This document shows, piece after piece, positions 5,136-8,722 of a stretch of 8,722 nt of DNA. This stretch comes from Thermoplasmatota archaeon (GTDB taxonomy: Archaea > Thermoplasmatota > Penumbrarchaeia > Penumbrarchaeales > Penumbrarchaeaceae), in contig JAUVCY010000058.1 in NCBI GenBank assembly GCA_030595585.1, forward strand, positions 1 to 8,722, written 5' to 3'. The position numbers and the translations under genes were made by a program. How positions within the stretch are numbered: position 1 is the first letter of the stretch; every line of letters begins with the position of its first letter. The notes beneath the pieces were generated by a model. It had not been told where the DNA came from. It saw nothing but the letters and a program-made list of their open reading frames with translations, and did no database searches.

Positions 5136-6185
5136 ATGGCACTTCCTGCTGGCCCATTCAGATCTGACAGGGCCCTTGTCGTGGGAGTAGGCAAGGGCGC
5201 CGGTCACATAATCGACCAGATCCATGATGCCGGGTCCAACGTCATCGATACGATGTACGTGGGCACCGATGAACCATCGGTCCTCTCCACGAGGGCAAGC
5301 GTCAAATTCCTGATAGGGAAACGGCTGCTTGGTGGAAAGGGGGCAATGGGATACTCAGATCTGGGAGAGAGGGCGGCGGACGATGCCAAGAGGGACTTCG
5401 AGCCATATTTCAAAGGGTACAATCTGATAATAATAGTGGGGACGCTTGGAAAAGGGACCGGTTCCGGTGCAATGCCCGTCATCGCATCGACGGCGGAATC
5501 CCAGGGGGCGTTCGTCATGAACCTGGTACATATTCCTTCAGGGACCCTTGAATCCCTTCCAAGGACCGTGGCCAACCACACCAGGAACGGTATGGTGAGG
5601 AGGGGCTTTAACGTCCTTACCATAGACCAGGAGCGCTTTCTCGAGATGAACGGGAAGGAACCCTTCTCCACAACGCTTTCCAAGCTCAACGGCCTGACAT
5701 CCGCGATCGTAAGAACGTTCGTGGAGGTAATCTACGGGCCCGCCAGGAGGGGGCTGACCATATCGGACCTCAGGACGGTGTTCAAACAGGGTAACGAGGG
5801 GTCCATCTTCCTTGGAGGCGGAACGTTCGGCACGGAGCTGGAGGCCGCCAGGGAGTTCGTCACCTGCGGCCTTAATAAAAGGGACCCAAGGACGGGCAAG
5901 GGCGTGATCCTCAACATCGTAACGCCGTCGGGAATACCCATTTCCAGTGCGGACCCCTTCGTGGACGCGGTGATGGAGAACCTGGGCAAGGGGAAGAGAA
6001 CGGTGTTCGTGGGCAACCTTGAAGACCCGGACAGGACGGATGATGTGGACCTCATAGGGATCATCACCGGAATGGACGACGGAAAGGTAGATCTTGCCTC
6101 ATTGAAAAAGGGCTCATCGCCCGCCATCCACAGGCAGCCGCCTCCGGCTGCAGCGGATCGCTGGGAGATACCGATGGTACATTGA
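5136..6185 (+). CDS. Divergent FtsZ/tubulin-superfamily GTPase
   Basis: The 349-aa protein has the whole FtsZ fold. Nucleotide loops are T1 GVGKGAG (17-23), T2 GTDEP (43-47), T3 LLGGKGAMG (64-72), T4 GTLGKGTGSG (102-111; FtsZ GGGTGTG, tubulin GGGTGSG) and T5 VHIPSG (131-136). T6, usually PND, is IDQER (163-167). T7, usually NxDFAD, is GLTISD (206-211): only D211 of the two catalytic acidic residues remains. The second domain is complete (GVILNIVTPSG 256-266 to IGIITGMDD 307-315). A Pro-rich linker ends in RWEIPMVH, resembling FtsZ's C-terminal interaction peptide. It should bind GTP and may polymerise, but hydrolysis could be slow or altered. It differs from ordinary archaeal FtsZ1/FtsZ2 and from CetZ and fits the loosely defined FtsZ-like group; role in division or membrane shaping is unknown. 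Start ATG 5136 has GGAGG 8 nt upstream. Last gene of its operon. Confidence 0.9.
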   Translation: MALPAGPFRSDRALVVGVGKGAGHIIDQIHDAGSNVIDTMYVGTDEPSVLSTRASVKFLIGKRLLGGKGAMGYSDLGERAADDAKRDFEPYFKGYNLIIIVGTLGKGTGSGAMPVIASTAESQGAFVMNLVHIPSGTLESLPRTVANHTRNGMVRRGFNVLTIDQERFLEMNGKEPFSTTLSKLNGLTSAIVRTFVEVIYGPARRGLTISDLRTVFKQGNEGSIFLGGGTFGTELEAAREFVTCGLNKRDPRTGKGVILNIVTPSGIPISSADPFVDAVMENLGKGKRTVFVGNLEDPDRTDDVDLIGIITGMDDGKVDLASLKKGSSPAIHRQPPPAAADRWEIPMVH

Positions 6186-6227
6186 GCCCGGGTCTTGATA
6201 TTCTACCACAACAGGGCGATCTGAACG

Positions 6228-6232
6228 TTTTT
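6228..6232 (+). terminator. T5 tract after the FtsZ-like gene
   Basis: A run of five T, 43 nt after the stop codon and before the next promoter, is the only termination-like signal in this gap. No clear hairpin is seen. Confidence 0.25.
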
Positions 6233-6235
6233 AGG

Positions 6236-6251
6236 GGAAAGGCTTTTTATT
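6236..6251 (+). promoter_or_regulatory. Candidate promoter of the two-CW gene
   Basis: TTTTTATT (6244-6251), preceded by the purine-rich GGAAAGG, resembles an archaeal TATA box with BRE. The predicted start near 6272-6276 leaves a leader of about 25-30 nt before ATG 6302. Confidence 0.4.
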
Positions 6252-6301
6252 CAATTAAACAACTCTCAAAGTGCAGTAGATGAACTGGCGAGGCTCATGG
6301 T

Positions 6302-6571
6302 ATGACGTTAAACTGTTGGGAGATAACCAAATGCGGTAAACAGCCCAATGGTGATAGCGTCAAGGAGATGGGCGAGTGCCCCACGGCCACCTGCTCCGAG
6401 TTCGATGGCATGAACAAGGGTGAGAACGGTGGCAGATACTGCTGGAGGGTCAGCGGCACCCTCTGCAACGGCGAGCTACAGCCGAACTGGGCAGATAAGA
6501 TGAAGAAGTGCATGGATTGCCCCGTCATGAAGGTGATCATGCTGGAAGAGGGTGAGAACTTCGAACCCTGA
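6302..6571 (+). CDS. Stand-alone two-CW domain protein
   Basis: The 89-aa product carries the two Cys-Trp motifs that name this small domain: NCWEITKCG (4-12) and RYCWRVSGTLCNG (45-57), with CPTATC (26-31) between them and CMDC (70-73) at the end. Eight cysteines (5, 11, 26, 31, 47, 55, 70, 73) suggest binding of zinc or an iron-sulphur cluster. Elsewhere the domain is found alone or attached to PAS and other sensory modules, and its biochemical role is not established, to my knowledge. Here it covers essentially the whole protein; no signal peptide or membrane span is present. GAGG (6290-6293) lies 8 nt before the start. It stands alone after the FtsZ-like operon and faces the minus-strand operon with 2 bp between the stop codons. 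Confidence 0.85.
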   Translation: MTLNCWEITKCGKQPNGDSVKEMGECPTATCSEFDGMNKGENGGRYCWRVSGTLCNGELQPNWADKMKKCMDCPVMKVIMLEEGENFEP

Positions 6572-6573
6572 AC

Positions 6574-6960
6574 CTATGCCTTTCTCTTTTTGATCATCGA
6601 TCTGCCCATTTCTATCAATGGAACGTACTCCTCCAGCGGGTAGGCCAGGTCCTCTGGCAGCTTTTTAAACCACGATACGTCTGAGATCTCGTGCTCTATC
6701 GGGTCCCGTACTGCGTTCCTGTTCGTCACACCGAAGAATACGCGTCCACCCTTGTACGGGACCGATAGGCTCTCATCCGTGATCAGGTATCTGCCCGTCT
6801 CCTCAAGGAACTCCCTCTCTGCGGATCCAATGGGAGTTTCACCCTCCTCCGTTCCGCCTCCAGGCATCTCCCATCCCCCCCTTTTTCTGGACCTGACCAT
6901 GATAAATTGTGCGGTCTGGATATCCTCAACGTCGAGGTAGGCGACCACGTAAGTCCACAT
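6574..6960 (-). CDS. Nudix hydrolase
   Basis: The 128-aa protein contains the Nudix box GX5EX7REUXEEXGU at residues 35-57 (G35, E41, R49, E50, E53, E54, G56), the Mg-binding catalytic helix of enzymes that hydrolyse nucleoside diphosphates linked to another group. The only deviation is Arg57 at the usually hydrophobic last position. Length and MPGGGTEEGE start of the box fit MutT-like members; the substrate (damaged nucleotide, NDP-sugar, dinucleotide) cannot be told. ATG at 6960 is chosen over ATG 6990 because GAGGAG lies 7 nt upstream and the gene then begins 4 nt after the nitroreductase stop; the longer form would overlap that gene by 26 nt and add ten residues not needed for the fold. 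Last gene of the hutI operon. Confidence 0.88.
   Translation of the reverse strand: MWTYVVAYLDVEDIQTAQFIMVRSRKRGGWEMPGGGTEEGETPIGSAEREFLEETGRYLITDESLSVPYKGGRVFFGVTNRNAVRDPIEHEISDVSWFKKLPEDLAYPLEEYVPLIEMGRSMIKKRKA
6581..6591 (+). terminator. T-rich tract ending the plus-strand transcript
   Basis: TTTCTCTTTTT, 10 nt after the stop of the two-CW gene, is the only T-rich stretch that could stop its transcript. It lies inside the 3' end of the opposing Nudix gene, where it encodes the basic KKRKA tail. Confidence 0.3.
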
Positions 6961-6964
6961 CGGC

Positions 6965-7423
6965 TCACTCCTCGTATCCGATAGGTACAAGGGCCTGTGG
7001 TATCAGATGGTCGGGCAGCCCGAGGACCTGGGTAACCTTCTCCGGATCGAAATCCCCTACCCAGCATGAGCCAATTCCAAGATCTGCCGCCTTGAGCAGT
7101 GCGTTCTGGACAGCTGCGGCCGTATCCTGGATGCAGTACAGCCTCTCCCCGCGTTCGCCATAGGCTTTTATCCTGTCTATGTCGGCACAGAAGACCATCA
7201 CAAATGGTGCCTCTCCCACGAACTGCTGTCCACCGCAGGCCTCCGCGAGCGCTTCGGTCTTGGAGCCTTTTCTTACCACCATTATGTTCCTGGCCTTGAG
7301 TCCCCCTGCGGAAGGTGCCATATTGGCGATCTCCAGGATCCTCTGAACGTCGGTCCCGGACGGGGGGAAATTGGTATAGGACCTCACCGAGTGCCTTTTC
7401 CTGACAACATCGTCGAACTGCAT
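6965..7423 (-). CDS. Short nitroreductase family flavoprotein
   Basis: The 152-aa protein belongs to the FMN-dependent nitroreductase fold, which uses NAD(P)H to reduce nitro compounds, quinones or other acceptors; the natural substrate is unknown. Family marks are RKRHSVRSY (8-16, phosphate of FMN), APSAGGLKARNIMVV (36-50) and GIGSCWVGDFDPEKV (116-130) leading to LGLPDHLIPQALVPIGY. It is a compact form, shorter than the ~180-220 residues usual for the family, with intact ends. ATG 7423 is preferred (GGAG 9 nt upstream, 2 nt after the hutI stop); GTG 7432 is in frame and would overlap hutI by 7 nt. It lies between hutI and the Nudix gene, so the three are cotranscribed; a role in histidine breakdown is not implied. 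Confidence 0.87.
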   Translation of the reverse strand: MQFDDVVRKRHSVRSYTNFPPSGTDVQRILEIANMAPSAGGLKARNIMVVRKGSKTEALAEACGGQQFVGEAPFVMVFCADIDRIKAYGERGERLYCIQDTAAAVQNALLKAADLGIGSCWVGDFDPEKVTQVLGLPDHLIPQALVPIGYEE

Positions 7424-7425
7424 TG

Positions 7426-8682
7426 TTACCACTCCATACCTCTGTGGATTATGTTCCCACCCTTTATTACCGTGTCAACGTGGTTGACACCGAAGTTGTA
7501 CACCACGTGGTCGAAAGAGCCATCCTTGAGGATCAGGATATCCGCGTCGTAACCCTCCTTGATCCTCCCTTTGATGTCACCCATGCCGATCGCTGCTGCG
7601 CTGTTGACCGTTGTGGCGGCAAGGACCTGGCTCGGCGTCATCCTCAGCCTGTAACATGCAAGTGCCTGGATGAACTGGAGCGACTCCACCATGCAGTTGG
7701 GGTTGATATCCGTGGCAAGGGCCACCGGAAGTCCCATCTCCATCATCTCTTTCGCCCTGGGGACGCGCTCCTCGAATATGGTCATGAGGGTTCCCGGTAG
7801 CAGGATGGGAATAGTGCCGTTCTCTCTCATCGCCTCCAGATCATCATCGTTGGATACCAGCAGGTGGTCCGCGGAAACAGCTCCGAGCCCGGCCCCCATC
7901 CTGGTGCCTCCCAGATTGGCGATCTCGTCCGAGTGGATCTTCAGCTTCAGGCCCTCCTTCTTCGCTGCGGTGAGGAACCTCCTCGACTGCTCCAGGTCGA
8001 ACACGTTCCTCTCGCAGAATATGTCCACGTACTCCGCCAGGTTCGATCCCTTGATCTGGGGGAGCATGGATATCATCAGGTCGAGGTAGCCTTCCGGGTC
8101 CTCCCTGTACTCGGGAGGGATGGCGTGTGGTCCCAGGAATGTCGCGACACGGTCCATCGGGTGATCGGAAGCCTTGATCGCCTGGAGGAGCCTGAACTCG
8201 GTGTCGATATCGAGGCCGTAACCCGATTTGATCTCCACGGTGGTGGTGCCGTATCTCATCATCTTGTCCATCCGTCGGTCCATCTGCTCCACAAGCTGTT
8301 CAACCGTGAGGGCCCTTGTATCCTTCATGGTCCTGAGTATGCCGCCGCCCGCCTCCAGTATGTCAAGGTATGAGGCGCCTCCCAGCTTCATCCCAAGTTC
8401 GAACTCCCTGGAGCCTCCGAAGACCAGATGTGTGTGAGGGTCCACGAAACCGGGAACGACACATTTTCCCCCGCAGTCGATACACTCCGCATCCTTCGAC
8501 AGGTCTGCCTGGTCCCAGACCGCCTTTCCTGGTCCCACTCCGGTTATCTTTCCCTTGTTGACAGTTACTGCAGCATTCTCTATGATCAGGGGGTCGTTCA
8601 TGGAGCTTCCGGGGACGGGCCCCTCTCCCGGAAAGGTGATCAGCTTTCCAATATTGTGAAGGATCATATCATCCGCCATCAT
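7426..8682 (-). CDS. hutI: Imidazolonepropionase
   Basis: HutI hydrolyses 4-imidazolone-5-propionate to N-formimino-L-glutamate, third step of histidine degradation (cytoplasm). The 418-aa length matches the family (~400-420). Metal and substrate residues of the amidohydrolase barrel are visible: DPHTH (H83, H85), SGYGL (Tyr155), LGPHAIPPEY (H186), KIHSDE (H250, E253), SADHL (H273) and ATDINP (D325). Other family signatures are FGGSREFE (88-95), GGGILRT (112-118) and GTTTVEIKSGYGL (145-157). Two adjacent ATGs (8682, 8679) follow AGGAGG (8692-8687) with 4 and 7 nt spacing, so the second may be the real start. It heads the operon with the nitroreductase and Nudix genes; hutH, hutU and a formiminoglutamate enzyme are not in the window. 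Confidence 0.95.
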   Translation of the reverse strand: MMADDMILHNIGKLITFPGEGPVPGSSMNDPLIIENAAVTVNKGKITGVGPGKAVWDQADLSKDAECIDCGGKCVVPGFVDPHTHLVFGGSREFELGMKLGGASYLDILEAGGGILRTMKDTRALTVEQLVEQMDRRMDKMMRYGTTTVEIKSGYGLDIDTEFRLLQAIKASDHPMDRVATFLGPHAIPPEYREDPEGYLDLMISMLPQIKGSNLAEYVDIFCERNVFDLEQSRRFLTAAKKEGLKLKIHSDEIANLGGTRMGAGLGAVSADHLLVSNDDDLEAMRENGTIPILLPGTLMTIFEERVPRAKEMMEMGLPVALATDINPNCMVESLQFIQALACYRLRMTPSQVLAATTVNSAAAIGMGDIKGRIKEGYDADILILKDGSFDHVVYNFGVNHVDTVIKGGNIIHRGMEW

Positions 8683-8710
8683 TTCCCCTCCTGGTTCTGT
8701 TTGTAAGTGG

Positions 8711-8720
8711 TGTATTTATC
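8711..8720 (-). promoter_or_regulatory. Candidate TATA box of the hutI operon
   Basis: Read on the minus strand, GATAAATACA (8720-8711) resembles an archaeal TATA box. The expected start of transcription about 25 nt on would fall within a few nt of the ribosome-binding site, giving a very short leader. The BRE lies at the window edge and cannot be judged. Confidence 0.4.
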
Positions 8721-8722
8721 CG

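Noticed and set aside
4622..5194. 190-codon minus-strand open frame across the small-gene region
   Set aside because: It runs antisense across three plus-strand genes, including the promoter-proximal operon order, and reads as Pro/Ser-rich filler.
5136..6185. CetZ, ordinary FtsZ1/FtsZ2 or true tubulin
   Set aside because: The T4 loop GKGTGSG, changed T6/T7 and short length do not fit any of these; tubulins are also ~100 residues longer.
7864..8373. 169-codon plus-strand open frame opposite hutI
   Set aside because: Antisense to the HutI catalytic domain; no family resemblance.
1..8722. CRISPR array, insertion sequence or attachment site
   Set aside because: No spaced direct repeats of CRISPR length, no transposase or integrase coding sequence and no terminal inverted repeats were seen.

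Overview
The window most likely comes from an archaeon, probably a euryarchaeote close to the Thermoplasmatota. The signs are a candidate archaeal promoter (BRE plus TATA, TTTATATAAA at 4323-4332), strong AGGAGG/GAGGTGATC ribosome-binding sites, heavy use of AGG/AGA and ATA codons, ribbon-helix-helix regulation and an FtsZ-like protein of unusual type. The assignment is an inference from style, since no rRNA or taxonomic marker is present. No mobile element, CRISPR array, tRNA or rRNA was seen.

Layout. Positions 1-326 are the 3' end of a gene for a membrane-anchored protein with a very acidic cytoplasmic tail, closed by a hairpin terminator. Positions 327-569 are a gene-free leader with several inverted repeats. 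It precedes ilvD (dihydroxy-acid dehydratase, branched-chain amino acid synthesis), which appears to start at a CTG codon at 570; the first conventional start would remove 54 conserved residues. A possible 29-codon gene bridges ilvD and a two-gene ABC-2 type exporter (ATPase 2289-3023, permease 3020-4198, ATGA overlap).

The most original part is 4317-6185. A good archaeal promoter with a 7-bp dyad at its predicted transcription start drives a compact unit: a protein with two apparent ribbon-helix-helix motifs, a possible 35-aa Trp-rich peptide, a 62-aa Tyr-rich acidic helical protein, and a divergent FtsZ/tubulin-superfamily GTPase. The GTPase keeps the nucleotide-binding loops but has lost one of the two catalytic T7-loop acidic residues and the T6 Asn. 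The dyad suggests autoregulation by the first gene.

Next, 6302-6571 encodes a stand-alone eight-cysteine two-CW domain protein with its own TATA-like element. It converges, with only 2 bp between stop codons, on a minus-strand operon read from 8682 leftwards: hutI (imidazolonepropionase), a short nitroreductase and a Nudix hydrolase, packed within 2-4 nt of one another. Every large ORF antisense to these genes appears to be a shadow.
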